Shown: positions 25,724-35,762, counted from the stretch's first letter. The stretch is 35,884 nucleotides of DNA from Alphaproteobacteria bacterium (GCA_024413465.1 JAKSVU010000017.1:1-35884), one strand, 5' to 3'. Notes: generated by a model not told the origin, from the letters alone. Program-made: numbers and translations.

Positions 25724-28140
25724 CTTTATCTGAACGTCTTTATAATGCCTACACATCCTCTGATAAAACAGCGTTAGTTGCTTTTTTGAAACAATATCAA
25801 GCAGAAATGATTGCTCAATTTGACGATCAAATGAACAATCAAAATTATTCTGGTTTACAAGCTATGTACGCCCATGCAGATAAAACGGATGATTTATTGA
25901 CGGCACTATTAGATGTTTTAAAAAATAAATTTAATTGCTCCCAACAAATTACACTCATTGCAGTTGGTGGATATGGCAGAAGAGAACTTGCTCCATTTTC
26001 AGATATGGATCTTCTTTTTTTAATGAATGAAGAAGCAACTCCAAAAACTTCAGAATTGATTTCGACAATGATTTCATTGCTGTGGGATATGGGATTAAAA
26101 GTAGGACAATCCGTTCGAACGATTGATGAATGTTTTTCTGCCATGGCTCAAGATATGACGGTTACAACAGCACTTTTGGAATCTCGTTTTATTACAGGCG
26201 ATAAGCATTTATATCACGAATTTGAAAGACAATATCACGACTATACCCAAGAAACTGCAAAACAATTTTTTGATGCTAAATTAGCTGAACGCAGTGATCG
26301 ATATCAAAAAATGGGACAATCAAAATATATGCTAGAACCAAACGTCAAAGAAGGGCGTGGTGGTCTTCGTGATTTACATTTTTTGTTTTGGCTGATTAAG
26401 TATCTTTTTTCAATTACAGATTTAAATGATCTTGTTTCTGATGGATTTTTAACACCTTCTGCCTGTTTTAAATTTTTAAAAGCGCATAGATTTTTAACAA
26501 CAGTTCGTTGCCATTTGCACTTATTGAATCATAAACCAGGAGATATTCTCACCTTTGAAAATCAAAAACAAATTGCTGAAAAGATGGGATACGTTTGCCG
26601 TTCAGGTCAATTTGCTGTTGAACGCTTTATGAAACATTATTATCTCGTTTGTAAAGACGTCAGCGATTTATCATGGCAATTAGTTGTGATGATTCACGAT
26701 ATTTTATCAGAAGAATATACAACAAATGACATTCCCGATTATCCGGAATTCGTTTTAATCAATAATCGTATCGCTTTAAAAGATGAAATTGATTTACAAA
26801 CCTCACCTTTGCTTTTGTTAAAAACGTTCCATTTGAAACAGGTTTTAAATTTACCTATTCACCCCAAAACGTTACAACGCATATCGGAAAATGCTAAAAA
26901 TGCTCGTTCTCTACGTTCTACAAAATCAGCAGGAGAACTCTTTTTAAAAATGCTGACGTACACCAAAGCGGAAGTAGCTATGCGTGGTTTATTAGAAACA
27001 GGTGTATTAGCCTATTATATTCCGGAATTTAGTCATATTATTGCGCAAGTTCAATTTGATTTATATCACGTTTACACGACTGATGAACATAGTTTAAAAA
27101 CTTTGGGCTTGATAGAAATGCCTGAACAAATTGTTCTTGCAACCGCAGCTTTATTCCATGACGTTGGCAAAGGACGAGGTGGAAAACACGAATTCGTAGG
27201 GGCAGAACTTGTAAAAAAGATAACAGAAAACTTATGTATGTCCCCCGCTGAAGCAAATGACGTCGTTTGGTTGGTTCAACACCATATTTTAATGGCAAAT
27301 ACTGCATTTAAACGAGATATCTTTGATCCACAAACCATTGATGATTTCGTAAAAACGGTACAATCTCCAGAACGCTTACGCAAATTATATGCTTTAACAA
27401 AGGCAGACATCCAAGCTGTTGGCCCAAACGTTTGGACTTCATTTAAAGATAATCTTCTTTCCAATTTGTTTTCTTTAACGTTAAAAGCAATGCAAGGACA
27501 AGACGTTTCTATTCAACAATTAACGGAAAACGAACTCGAATTGGAAAATTTAAAGGATACGCTTGATTACCAATTCAAAGTATCTGTTGATCCAAACAAA
27601 GAATTTAGTGAATTTAACGTTCTTGCCCCCGACTATGACGGATTATTTGCCCATATTACTGGAGTTATGGCTTCAAATGACGTTTCTATCGTCTCGGCTA
27701 AAATTATGACTCTGGATAATCACATGGCTTTGGATACGTTTTTAATTACGGAAGCAAATCATACTGCTGTTGAATCAGAAAAAAAATTAACTCGTATTCA
27801 AAAATTAATTCGGGAAAAAACGGATATTTCAGAAAAATTGGAACAAAAACTATCACTTCAAAAACAAAGTCTGACAGAATTGAGTGTTCCTTTGCAAGTT
27901 TTTATTGATAACAAGGCTTCTAAAACGGCAACCTTAATTGAAATCAACGCAACGGATAAAATTGGATTCTTGTATCAAGCCACTTCTTTAATGACTAAAT
28001 TAAAATTGAATATTATTTCTGCACATATCTATACGTATGGCTCTCACGTTGTTGACGTATTTTACGTCTCAGATTTAGAAAACAAAAAAGTTTCAAATCC
28101 TGATTTTATACAAAAAGAATTATACGCCGGTTTAAGTTAA
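25720..28140 (+). CDS. glnD: Bifunctional uridylyltransferase/uridylyl-removing enzyme GlnD
   Basis: An 806-residue nitrogen sensor that adds or removes UMP on PII proteins according to glutamine level. The nucleotidyltransferase domain has GGYGRRELAPFSDMDLLF (83-100; Asp95 and Asp97 bind metal) and a PII-UTase region containing KEGRGGLRDL. The HD domain for UMP removal is marked by LFHDVGKGRGGKHE (His480-Asp481) and LVQHHILMA. Two ACT domains (about 634-705 and 733-806) sense glutamine. It is slightly shorter than the E. coli enzyme but no domain is missing. The start overlaps the mutS stop by 4 bp, and its end overlaps the convergent small gene by 4 bp. No glnB/glnK is nearby. Confidence 0.96.
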   Translation: MTLSERLYNAYTSSDKTALVAFLKQYQAEMIAQFDDQMNNQNYSGLQAMYAHADKTDDLLTALLDVLKNKFNCSQQITLIAVGGYGRRELAPFSDMDLLFLMNEEATPKTSELISTMISLLWDMGLKVGQSVRTIDECFSAMAQDMTVTTALLESRFITGDKHLYHEFERQYHDYTQETAKQFFDAKLAERSDRYQKMGQSKYMLEPNVKEGRGGLRDLHFLFWLIKYLFSITDLNDLVSDGFLTPSACFKFLKAHRFLTTVRCHLHLLNHKPGDILTFENQKQIAEKMGYVCRSGQFAVERFMKHYYLVCKDVSDLSWQLVVMIHDILSEEYTTNDIPDYPEFVLINNRIALKDEIDLQTSPLLLLKTFHLKQVLNLPIHPKTLQRISENAKNARSLRSTKSAGELFLKMLTYTKAEVAMRGLLETGVLAYYIPEFSHIIAQVQFDLYHVYTTDEHSLKTLGLIEMPEQIVLATAALFHDVGKGRGGKHEFVGAELVKKITENLCMSPAEANDVVWLVQHHILMANTAFKRDIFDPQTIDDFVKTVQSPERLRKLYALTKADIQAVGPNVWTSFKDNLLSNLFSLTLKAMQGQDVSIQQLTENELELENLKDTLDYQFKVSVDPNKEFSEFNVLAPDYDGLFAHITGVMASNDVSIVSAKIMTLDNHMALDTFLITEANHTAVESEKKLTRIQKLIREKTDISEKLEQKLSLQKQSLTELSVPLQVFIDNKASKTATLIEINATDKIGFLYQATSLMTKLKLNIISAHIYTYGSHVVDVFYVSDLENKKVSNPDFIQKELYAGLS

Positions 28141-28403
28141 GGTCTTTCTGGACCTCTTTTTTCAAGATCTTCAAAATAATCTTCACGCTGTACGTTAAAA
28201 TCATCGTCTAAATAAACGTTGGTATATTTTAGTAATTTATATACTTTATCGCAAAACTCGTCGTTTGATTGACTATCATCATACAAGACTTGCAATATCC
28301 CCAAAACATCTAAACGTCCTTGAACACGTTCTTGTTGGCGTATTTTTTCCAGTGAACTATCCGTTAAGACATTTATCAGTTTAAATCCTGATATACTATC
28401 CAT
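28137..28403 (-). CDS. Small hypothetical protein
   Basis: An 88-residue acidic, soluble, probably helical protein (LEKIRQQERVQGRLDVLGIL, then VYKLLKYTNVYLDDDF) with no family I recognise. A GGGGG-containing ribosome site lies about 7 bp before the ATG, supporting translation. It converges on glnD with a 4-bp overlap and lies 144 bp downstream of the Dabb gene, possibly on the same transcript. Confidence 0.55.
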   Translation of the reverse strand: MDSISGFKLINVLTDSSLEKIRQQERVQGRLDVLGILQVLYDDSQSNDEFCDKVYKLLKYTNVYLDDDFNVQREDYFEDLEKRGPERP

Positions 28404-28534
28404 GACGCACCCCCAGATAAATAACTTGTAACCTAATTGTACAACATTTTTATCTTTGATGCAAGTCTAAGGAAAAGAGTCTCCTGTACCCCTTAATTTT
28501 TATACATTTTCTCAATAATCGTATTTGATATTTC

Positions 28535-28554
28535 AAAATAGAAAAATCTATTTT
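28535..28554 (-). terminator. Weak hairpin over the Dabb gene stop codon
   Basis: AAAATAG (28535-28541) pairs with CTATTTT (28548-28554) around a 6-nt A-rich loop; the stem includes the Dabb gene stop codon. It has few GC pairs and may only slow or partly stop transcription towards the small gene at 28403. Confidence 0.25.
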
Positions 28555-28853
28555 TCAAAATCTAAACAAGAACGAATTGCGGTATATGGACACACGTAAG
28601 TATTTGCCACAGCTACGTGAACTGGATGAACGGCATATCCTTTTAATGCTTCTTCTGATTCAAAAGAACTATCCAACATAATATCTGCATTTGAAGAAGG
28701 TAATATATTGTCCGTTTGAATAGAAATATCTAACAATCCTGGAATCTTATCCTTTAATTCTTCTAAATGAAGTTGAATATTTTTCTTAATTTCTTCTTTT
28801 TGTTCTGCGGTATATTCGGGCTTTAATGTCCATAAAATAATATGTTTAATCAT
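28548..28853 (-). CDS. Dabb (stress-responsive A/B barrel) domain protein
   Basis: A 101-residue protein matching the Dabb fold: the opening MIKHIILWTLKPEYTAEQKE, a central helix with LKDKIPGLLDISI, DIMLDSSFESEEALKGY and the ending HPVHVAVANTYVCP. The H-x-x-x-W/F-K start and Y-x-x-HPxH motif are typical. Such proteins are dimeric alpha+beta barrels; many are uncharacterised, and plant and fungal relatives act in stress response or polyketide cyclisation. It follows the GGDEF gene by 11 bp with an AAAGGA ribosome site, so it is probably the second gene of that operon. Confidence 0.85.
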   Translation of the reverse strand: MIKHIILWTLKPEYTAEQKEEIKKNIQLHLEELKDKIPGLLDISIQTDNILPSSNADIMLDSSFESEEALKGYAVHPVHVAVANTYVCPYTAIRSCLDFEK

Positions 28854-28864
28854 TCAAAATTCCT

Positions 28865-31450
28865 TTATTGATTGTCTGTTGGAGGTGGTGTTTGAAGTCC
28901 CTTTGGAATCTTCATTTTAATCACACCTGGAATTTTTGGCACTTTACTTAATCCTGCAGGAATCTTCAAAGGCATCTTTTTCATAATGATTTTCTTCATC
29001 ATAACCGGTTTTTGAGCAGATTGAACAACAGGAGGAGGAACTGCTTGAGGCATCACTGGAGGTGGTGGCATTGGCATTTCTTCTTCAGGTTGCATATCTA
29101 CAGGAATTGGAGGCAATTCCATTTCTGGTTCATCCAAAGAAATCGGTGCAGCTTCCTCCATATTTGGAACTTCATATTTTGCTTCCAAAGGAATTTCCGT
29201 ATCATCAAGAATGGCATCTGCCACAGCCTGCATATCCTGTTCAATCGTATCTTCTGGAATTGATTCTGGAACAGGAGGTGGAGCAAACATTTCATCATAT
29301 GCTGGAGCAGGTTCTTCAATCGTTTCTAAATTTTCTTGAAGTTCTTCCTCCAATGGCATTTCTGGCTCTACAGAAGTAGCAGGAGCCGGTAATTCCTCAT
29401 CTTCTAACGGCAATTCTTCTTCAATTTCAGGTTGGACAGATGAAACAACTTCTTCTTCCAAAGGCATTTCCGGTTCTGCAGGAGCAAATGCTTGTTCTTC
29501 TTCTAATGGTAATTCTTCTTCAATCTCTGGTCGAATAGGAGGAACTGGCTCATCCAATGGCATTTCCGGTTCCATTTCAGGTTCTGGCATTGTCATCACA
29601 GGAGGAGGAGCTATCGGCTCAGGTTGTTTAGGTGGAATTTTCGTTGGAGTGAAGACGTTATCATCTTCATCATCGTCATACAAAGAATTCAAGCTTCCTG
29701 TATTCTTTTTCTGATTACGATTTTCGGATTCATCCTCATCATCATCTAATTCTTCTTCAACAACGTCTTTCGCTTTGCCACCATCCAAACCAAAAACACC
29801 AGTATCTTCCGGTTCTTCATTTTTATTTTTGATTGAAGCAACAGTCGTAATTCCAGATGGATTTGTTGGCTTAAATAAGAATTCTGGTTCAGCCTTAACT
29901 TTTTGGATATCCTCGTCATCTGGAACAGGAATAGATCTGTCTGGTCCATGATCCGTATAAACGACAACTTGGTTTCTGCCGTGTTCTTTTGCTTCATACA
30001 AAGCTTCATCAGACATTTTCAACATATCGGCAACGTTGTCTGTAACAGTTGAAGGAACTAACCCGATACTAACTGTAAAACGAACGTTTTCGTTTTGTTC
30101 ATTTTTAACAACAATTTTTGAAATTCTGATTCTTAAACGCTCTGCAACTTTATGACCATTTTCAATTGTTGCTTCTGGCAACATAATCACAAATTCTTCC
30201 CCACCGAAACGGGAAATAATATCTGTTTCACGCAAAGTTCTACGACAACAATCAGCCAAAGATTGTAACACCAAGTCGCCAACAGCGTGACCATGAGTAT
30301 CGTTCACAGACTTAAAGTGGTCAGCATCGATCATAAACAGGCAGAATGGATGTCCATAACGACGAGAACGTTGAACTTCTTTTTTAGACAATTCGTCAAA
30401 TTGACGACGGTTAATACATTTTGTTAACGGATCTTTCGTTGCTTGATCAAACAACTTCATTTCGTTATTTTTGCGTTCTGTAATGTCTTGGAACCCCATG
30501 TACAAAGCTAATTCATAATCATATTCGAACACACGAGCAGACAGCAACATCCAAATCGGTTCACCCACGCGTGGCACAGCTTGGAATTCAAAATCATCAA
30601 CGACAGGATTTTTATTTAAACGTTCTAATAATTCCGTTCTCTTATTTGGATCAGCAAAGAATTCTTTCACTCTGAATTTTGAAGCACTATTTGGCTTTAC
30701 ACGGAATAATTTAGCAGCACTATCATTCATACTAATCGTTTCATCACTTAATAGTTTTGAAACAACGATAGGGAATGGTGATAATTTAACCATTGCCACT
30801 AATTTTTCTTTATATTTTTCGATTTCTGTGTTCAAAGAGTCAAACTGCTGAGACATCATATTATTTGAAATCAGCAAAAATCCGCAAATCATAACGATAT
30901 ATAAAAACGTTTCAAAATAAGCTGAAGTTAAACTTTGTCCCCAACTCATTTTAGCAATTGCAGAATAAGCTAACAATAAAATAAACATCCATCCCGTAAT
31001 GACAAATCCCAAAGAATTACTTTGTTGTTTACGACACAAGAACCCCGCACCGACAAAACCATAACCAATCAAACAAACCCATTCTGTCATTTGGAACGCA
31101 TTATCATTCGCAGTAATCGAAACGATATAAAATGCCCAAACAGCCGATCCTACAAGGACAAAAAGCAATGAACTTTTATTGAAAGAAAACCATTTTCCAA
31201 GCGTACATCCTGCATACGTAAAGAAAGCACATTTCCAACAATTAGCAATTAAATCAACCAAATAATAGAAATGATCGTTCGCATGGCCACGAGCAAGTAA
31301 AAAAACTTTTGTTACCAAAAATGCAAGAAAACCTAATTGTAAGCAATTTAAGCTCGATTGAATTTCTGCCATACCCTTAAGATAGCGTAGGGTTAACAAG
31401 ATCCCTATCATACTAAAAACAATCGGCATTGAAAATACTGGTTCTGTCAT
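28865..31450 (-). CDS. Membrane diguanylate cyclase (PAS-GGDEF) with Pro/Glu-rich repeat tail
   Basis: Made from the ATG at 31450 this is 861 residues; an upstream ATG at 31492 adds 14 but lacks a ribosome site and overlaps promoter-like TATAGTATAAAT, while AGGA precedes 31450. Numbers use 31450. About seven hydrophobic segments span 5-195. A PAS-like domain follows (about 220-325), then GGDEF (about 335-500) with the active GGEEF (416-420) and the product-inhibition site R-x-x-D (RETD, 407-410), five residues before it. It should therefore make c-di-GMP and be feedback-controlled. The last ~320 residues are acidic, Pro/Glu/Met-rich, with repeated PEMPLEEE and PEIEEELPLE units, ending in a basic, Met/Lys/Pro-rich segment (KKIIMKKMPLKIP). 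The Dabb gene is downstream. Confidence 0.9.
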   Translation of the reverse strand: MTEPVFSMPIVFSMIGILLTLRYLKGMAEIQSSLNCLQLGFLAFLVTKVFLLARGHANDHFYYLVDLIANCWKCAFFTYAGCTLGKWFSFNKSSLLFVLVGSAVWAFYIVSITANDNAFQMTEWVCLIGYGFVGAGFLCRKQQSNSLGFVITGWMFILLLAYSAIAKMSWGQSLTSAYFETFLYIVMICGFLLISNNMMSQQFDSLNTEIEKYKEKLVAMVKLSPFPIVVSKLLSDETISMNDSAAKLFRVKPNSASKFRVKEFFADPNKRTELLERLNKNPVVDDFEFQAVPRVGEPIWMLLSARVFEYDYELALYMGFQDITERKNNEMKLFDQATKDPLTKCINRRQFDELSKKEVQRSRRYGHPFCLFMIDADHFKSVNDTHGHAVGDLVLQSLADCCRRTLRETDIISRFGGEEFVIMLPEATIENGHKVAERLRIRISKIVVKNEQNENVRFTVSIGLVPSTVTDNVADMLKMSDEALYEAKEHGRNQVVVYTDHGPDRSIPVPDDEDIQKVKAEPEFLFKPTNPSGITTVASIKNKNEEPEDTGVFGLDGGKAKDVVEEELDDDEDESENRNQKKNTGSLNSLYDDDEDDNVFTPTKIPPKQPEPIAPPPVMTMPEPEMEPEMPLDEPVPPIRPEIEEELPLEEEQAFAPAEPEMPLEEEVVSSVQPEIEEELPLEDEELPAPATSVEPEMPLEEELQENLETIEEPAPAYDEMFAPPPVPESIPEDTIEQDMQAVADAILDDTEIPLEAKYEVPNMEEAAPISLDEPEMELPPIPVDMQPEEEMPMPPPPVMPQAVPPPVVQSAQKPVMMKKIIMKKMPLKIPAGLSKVPKIPGVIKMKIPKGLQTPPPTDNQ
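29340..29570 (-). repeat. Tandem coding repeat in the GGDEF protein tail
   Basis: Units of about 32-36 residues begin with PEMPL(E/D)E and continue through PEIEEELPLE(E/D)E before the next PEMPLEEE; two units and a partial third are visible. The region is acidic and Pro-rich, and likely disordered or extended. Confidence 0.7.
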
Positions 31451-31537
31451 AAAAAAAACTATCCTATTCTTTTTATTTATACTATAATACATCCGTTAAT
31501 CAAAGATGAATTTTTGTATTTATTTTTTGAGGGGAAT

Positions 31538-32800
31538 ATGGCAGAAGAAGATTTTATAGCTCAAGAATATGAACGACAACAGGAAGAAATTGATTGTTTA
31601 AACATCTCTAACCTGGCGGAACACATTGAAAAGAAACGGTTACGCCCCTTAACTTCCTTTTTGAATTTTGACGTTTCAAATCGTCCTTCACAAGCAAAAG
31701 ATTACATTTCAAAAGGTCGTTTTTTATTTGGAGTATCTATTGGCTTGTTTTTAATTGGACTCGGCTTCTTAACGAATATCCATATCGGTGATATTATCCA
31801 AAATGAAGTGCAAACCGGCATTGCAGAAAAAACTTCTTCTTTTTCTGCTTCATGGCTTTTCATTGGATTGGGCTCTTTCATCATTCTTACTCGAGTTTTG
31901 ATGCTATTTTATGGGCGTGAATTTTTTATTGGAAATAAGTTTGCGACCGTTGTTTTAAAAAGGCCTTTTGAAACAAGCAAACGCCTTGCTGATTCCCTAG
32001 ACAGCTACGTTGGTATTCGTTACCGCACCAGAATAGTCCGTTTATTCGGATTAGCTTCATACACTCAACATATTATTGATTTACAACATCCGAATGAAAC
32101 AAAAACGATCCCGTTATATATTTCAGGTAATGGTATCGGGGCTTGTAAACGTTGGGAAGAATTATGTCGACAACTTGATAAACCAGCTATTTTTAATACA
32201 GCAGACGGTATTATTTCTATCAAACCTGAAAACATACAAAAACCTCTTGCAAAACAAATTCGTGAAGGTCGTATTGAAATTGATGAAAAAACACTTTATC
32301 AAGTTCCAAGTCATTTCAAAATCACAGAAGATTCAAAAAGTTGCAAAATTAACGTGTTAATTAGAGACAGTGCTTTCTCATTATTCTCTGCAACACTCTG
32401 TATATTCCTTTTCTTCGCAATTGCTTTTTGTGAATTTATTATTTTTTCAGGACAGCCGACAATTCTGCCATGTATTTTATTGACGATTATGGCTCTGTTC
32501 TTGTTCGTTTTAATTCCAGTTTCTTTGTTTTTCAGACAACGTCGAATTATTGTTTCTCAAAACGGAATAAGAATCAAATCAAAATGGTTATTTTTCCCAT
32601 CTGTCGGAATTATCATATCCCCAGAAGAATTGCAGTTGATCGAAGTTGTTGATAACAGCTATGATTTCAAGTATTCACTTGTTATCGGAGCTGAAGGACA
32701 AACAACGCATATCGGTCGTGGTTTGAAAAAAGAAGAATTGCGTTGGTTGAAAAACTTCCTTCACGAACAAATTCGCCGTTTTATTTGTGGATATAAATAA
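31538..32800 (+). CDS. Hypothetical four-TM membrane protein
   Basis: A 420-residue protein of no family I recognise. The ATG at 31538 is chosen because GAGGGG lies immediately upstream; an in-frame TTG at 31514 has no such site. The N-terminus (1-60) is charged and cytoplasmic-looking. Two TM helices lie at about 65-82 and 105-125 (GVSIGLFLIGLGFL; WLFIGLGSFIILTRVLMLFY), a soluble domain of about 150 residues follows, then two more TM helices at about 285-330 and a C-terminal beta-rich segment (IIVSQNGIRIKSKWLFFPS). The repeated TM-pair plus soluble layout recalls PH-like/YdbT-type membrane proteins. It is divergent from the GGDEF gene and 94 bp before murJ. Confidence 0.75.
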   Translation: MAEEDFIAQEYERQQEEIDCLNISNLAEHIEKKRLRPLTSFLNFDVSNRPSQAKDYISKGRFLFGVSIGLFLIGLGFLTNIHIGDIIQNEVQTGIAEKTSSFSASWLFIGLGSFIILTRVLMLFYGREFFIGNKFATVVLKRPFETSKRLADSLDSYVGIRYRTRIVRLFGLASYTQHIIDLQHPNETKTIPLYISGNGIGACKRWEELCRQLDKPAIFNTADGIISIKPENIQKPLAKQIREGRIEIDEKTLYQVPSHFKITEDSKSCKINVLIRDSAFSLFSATLCIFLFFAIAFCEFIIFSGQPTILPCILLTIMALFLFVLIPVSLFFRQRRIIVSQNGIRIKSKWLFFPSVGIIISPEELQLIEVVDNSYDFKYSLVIGAEGQTTHIGRGLKKEELRWLKNFLHEQIRRFICGYK

Positions 32801-32894
32801 ATTCGTCTTATCCAAAATCCAAAGGAAATTTTTATTTAAACCTTTTATTTAACTTTCAATCTTATATTATCTTAAAATTGAAAGGGGTAAACGG

Positions 32895-34463
32895 ATGAGA
32901 TTATCTGTCATAAAATCTATCGTAACCGTTGGTGGCTGGACAATGGTTAGCCGTGTTCTTGGTTTTGTCCGAGACGTGCTTATTGCGAACTTTTTGGGCG
33001 CAGGAATGATAGCAGATGCCTTTTTTGTTGCGTTTAAATTACCAAATTTATTCAGAAGTTTATTTGCTGAAGGGGCTTTTAACGTAGCTTTTGTTCCTTT
33101 ATTTTCCGAAAAATTAGATGACAAAGAAAAAGCTCGTCAATTTGCAATTGAATCTATGTCTGCCCTTTTTTACATCGTATTGATTTTTTCAGCCCTTGCT
33201 GAAATTTTTATGCCTTACGTGATTATGATTCAAGCTCCAGGATTTTTAAACGATCCAGAAAAATTTTCCACGGCAACATTGATGTCAAGGATTACCTTTC
33301 CATATTTACTGCTTGTTTCCTTAAATTCCTTACAATCAGGCGTATTAAATTCAATGGGATTTTTTGCTGCAGCAGCTCTCACTCCTGTCTTATTAAACTT
33401 AACAATGATTACGGCCTTGTTTGCCTTTACCCCTCTTTGTGGAGGTAATTATGGGTATGCTCTATCTTATGGGGTAAGCGTCGCTGGTATTTTGCAATTA
33501 GTTTGGTTAATTTGGCAAACACGTCGTGCAGGAATGAATTTAGGGATTATTTCCCTGTTTAAACTGATAAAACGAAAATCGGCTGATTTAAAAACCCTAT
33601 TAAAAAGAATTATTCCCGGTGTTTTTGGCTCTGGTATTTACCAAATCAATTTATACCTTGATACCCTCTTTTTATCATTTTTATCAACAGGAGCTGTTTC
33701 ATGGTTATACTATGCAAACAGATTATATCAATTGCCCGTTGGAATCATCGGTGCCGCTATTGGAACAGCTTTACTTCCCATTTTATCCAGACAAATAAAA
33801 TCCGGAGAACTTGATGCAGCGCGTCAAAACTTGAATCGTGCCATCGAATTTGCAATGCTTTTATCCGTTCCAGCTACTGCAGGATTAATCGCTTTAGATT
33901 ATCCAATCATTTCCGTTTTATTCGAACGTGGTGAATTTTCATCTCTAGCTTCACAAAATACAGCTTATGCTTTGACGGCATACGCTTTAGGATTACCAGC
34001 TTATATTTTAACAAAAGCCCTTGCTCCTGTCTTTTATGCACGCGGAGATACAAAAACCCCTGTTAAAATCGCACTTGTAGCTTTGTTTGGATATATAGCC
34101 CTGTGTGCAATTTTCTTACCAACGATTGGATATCTTGGAATTGCTTTTGCTTGTGGTATTGTCGCATGGATTAACGTTTGTCAGTATGCTTATCAAATCA
34201 AAAAACATAAATACCATCAAACGAACAAACAATTTTGGAAAAGAATGTTCGCTATTTTTGGTTCATCCGCTTTTATGGGTGTCTGTGTCCGTTTCGCTTA
34301 CATTTATTCAACAAGATTTAATTGGTTAGAAGGAAATCAGCTTTCAAGATTTACAGGATTAATTTCCTTAATTGTAATCGGTGGAATTATTTTTACCCCA
34401 TTGATGTTTATGTTCAAGATTGTAACCATTGCTGATTTAAAACGCCTGATTAAACGGAAATAA
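32895..34463 (+). CDS. murJ: Lipid II flippase MurJ
   Basis: A 522-residue MATE/MVF-family transporter that moves lipid II across the inner membrane for peptidoglycan synthesis. The sequence has about 14 TM segments. The opening (KSIVTVGGWTMVSRVLGFVRDVLIANFLGAG) is the family signature, including the conserved Arg residues of the transport cavity; LPNLFRSLFAEGAFNVAFVP and the FERGEFSS and YARGDTKTP motifs are also typical. The ribosome site AAAGGGG precedes the ATG. In Alphaproteobacteria murJ often follows glnD; here the GGDEF gene set and the four-TM gene are in between. The end lies 6 bp from the convergent DUF4143 gene. Confidence 0.97.
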   Translation: MRLSVIKSIVTVGGWTMVSRVLGFVRDVLIANFLGAGMIADAFFVAFKLPNLFRSLFAEGAFNVAFVPLFSEKLDDKEKARQFAIESMSALFYIVLIFSALAEIFMPYVIMIQAPGFLNDPEKFSTATLMSRITFPYLLLVSLNSLQSGVLNSMGFFAAAALTPVLLNLTMITALFAFTPLCGGNYGYALSYGVSVAGILQLVWLIWQTRRAGMNLGIISLFKLIKRKSADLKTLLKRIIPGVFGSGIYQINLYLDTLFLSFLSTGAVSWLYYANRLYQLPVGIIGAAIGTALLPILSRQIKSGELDAARQNLNRAIEFAMLLSVPATAGLIALDYPIISVLFERGEFSSLASQNTAYALTAYALGLPAYILTKALAPVFYARGDTKTPVKIALVALFGYIALCAIFLPTIGYLGIAFACGIVAWINVCQYAYQIKKHKYHQTNKQFWKRMFAIFGSSAFMGVCVRFAYIYSTRFNWLEGNQLSRFTGLISLIVIGGIIFTPLMFMFKIVTIADLKRLIKRK

Positions 34464-34469
34464 CAGGTA

Positions 34470-35762
34470 TCAATTCTCTTCTAATAGCCAATCTAATACA
34501 TTTATCCTTTTTATCCCATTTGTTTCGCCATATCCGAAATCAAGTGATAACAAAAATTTAGGATAGTTATCTTTTATTTCCTTAAAAGGAGCAATTTCTC
34601 TATTTAACACGTCCTCATCAAGTGCATATAAAGCAACTTGATAATATTCTTTTATTTCTCCTGGTCTTTGTGCGACGAAGTCAATTTCCAGTGTTTTTCG
34701 ACCTTCTGTTGTTTGTTTGGTTATCTTTCCAACGCTAACCTTATATCCTCTGCGAATAAGTTCCAAATAGACTACGTTTTCCAATATATGTCCTAAATCT
34801 TTTTCCTCTTGTCCTAATAAAACGGTCCTTAAACCTAAATCAGCAACGTAATATTTGGAATTGCTATCTAATATCTGCTTTCCTTTTATGTCATATTTCT
34901 CACACTTATACAGCAAATAGCTATCCAACAACCCTTTTATATATAAATCTATTGATGGAACAGATATTTTCCTTCCACTTGCTTTTAAAATTTTCTCTAT
35001 TCCTCGTAAAGACGTTTCATTACCTATATTGTCAAATATGTAGTTTACAAAAGAATCTAATTTATCAGCTTCAGCTATGTTAAATCTTTTAACAATATCC
35101 TTTTGCACAGTATTCAAATACACTGTATTCAACAAATAATCATTGATTGCTTGTCTATCCCCTATGAAATCTAGCGTTTGTGGAAATCCACTCTCTCTTA
35201 TGTAATGAGAATATAATTCCTGAATATTTTTAATTGGTAATTGCTTTTGTTTATATGCTTCAATGTATTCCTTAAATGAAAAGGGTTGTATTTTTATTTC
35301 TATGTAACGACCACCAAATGAATTTGCCAAATCCGTAGAAAACATATATGCGTTTGAACCAGTTAAATATAAATCTACGTTTTCAACTAATCTTAATGCA
35401 TTTGCTATATGTTGCCAATTTTCTAACAACTGTATTTCATCAATGAAAACATAATTCATTTTATTCTTATTCAATTTAGAAAGAATATAATCTAATAAAA
35501 TTTCATAATTTTCTAATTGATTATTGTTATTAAGTTTTAATCCACATTCTCTAGTCTCTATTGGATTTTCAAGATTAACAGAAAACAGCTGTGATTGTTC
35601 TACCTGTTGATTTTTCAACAAATGATTTTGATAAAGAGTAAATAATTTTGATTTTCCACAACGCCTCACACCCGTTACGATTTTAACTAAATCGGACTTA
35701 TCTTTCCATTTATTTAGTTGCTCAAGATATTTAGGTCTATCTATCAAAATTCTGTCTATCAT
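34470..35762 (-). CDS. AAA_14/DUF4143-type ATPase
   Basis: A 430-residue protein starting MIDRILIDRPKYLEQL. The ATG at 35762 is preferred over an in-frame TTG at 35774 because GGAG lies 6 bp upstream of it. An AAA_14 ATPase domain spans about 20-195: Walker A is GVRRCGKSKL (about 31-40), Walker B MNYVFIDEIQLL and sensor LYLTGSNAYM. A winged-helix-like region follows (about 215-285), then a DUF4143 domain (about 285-425) with LENVVYLELIRRGYKVSVGK and EIDFVAQRPGEIKEYYQVA, which resembles the D-E-x-K core of restriction-like nucleases. Members are widespread, patchily distributed accessory genes of unknown role. It sits alone after murJ, with a palindromic repeat array upstream, and its AT-rich codon use differs from the neighbours. 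Confidence 0.9.
   Translation of the reverse strand: MIDRILIDRPKYLEQLNKWKDKSDLVKIVTGVRRCGKSKLFTLYQNHLLKNQQVEQSQLFSVNLENPIETRECGLKLNNNNQLENYEILLDYILSKLNKNKMNYVFIDEIQLLENWQHIANALRLVENVDLYLTGSNAYMFSTDLANSFGGRYIEIKIQPFSFKEYIEAYKQKQLPIKNIQELYSHYIRESGFPQTLDFIGDRQAINDYLLNTVYLNTVQKDIVKRFNIAEADKLDSFVNYIFDNIGNETSLRGIEKILKASGRKISVPSIDLYIKGLLDSYLLYKCEKYDIKGKQILDSNSKYYVADLGLRTVLLGQEEKDLGHILENVVYLELIRRGYKVSVGKITKQTTEGRKTLEIDFVAQRPGEIKEYYQVALYALDEDVLNREIAPFKEIKDNYPKFLLSLDFGYGETNGIKRINVLDWLLEEN

Noticed and set aside
29012-29379. Plus-strand frames rich in Trp/His/Arg opposite the GGDEF tail
   Set aside because: They are antisense shadows of the Pro/Glu repeats; the odd composition follows from complementing CCA/GAA codons.
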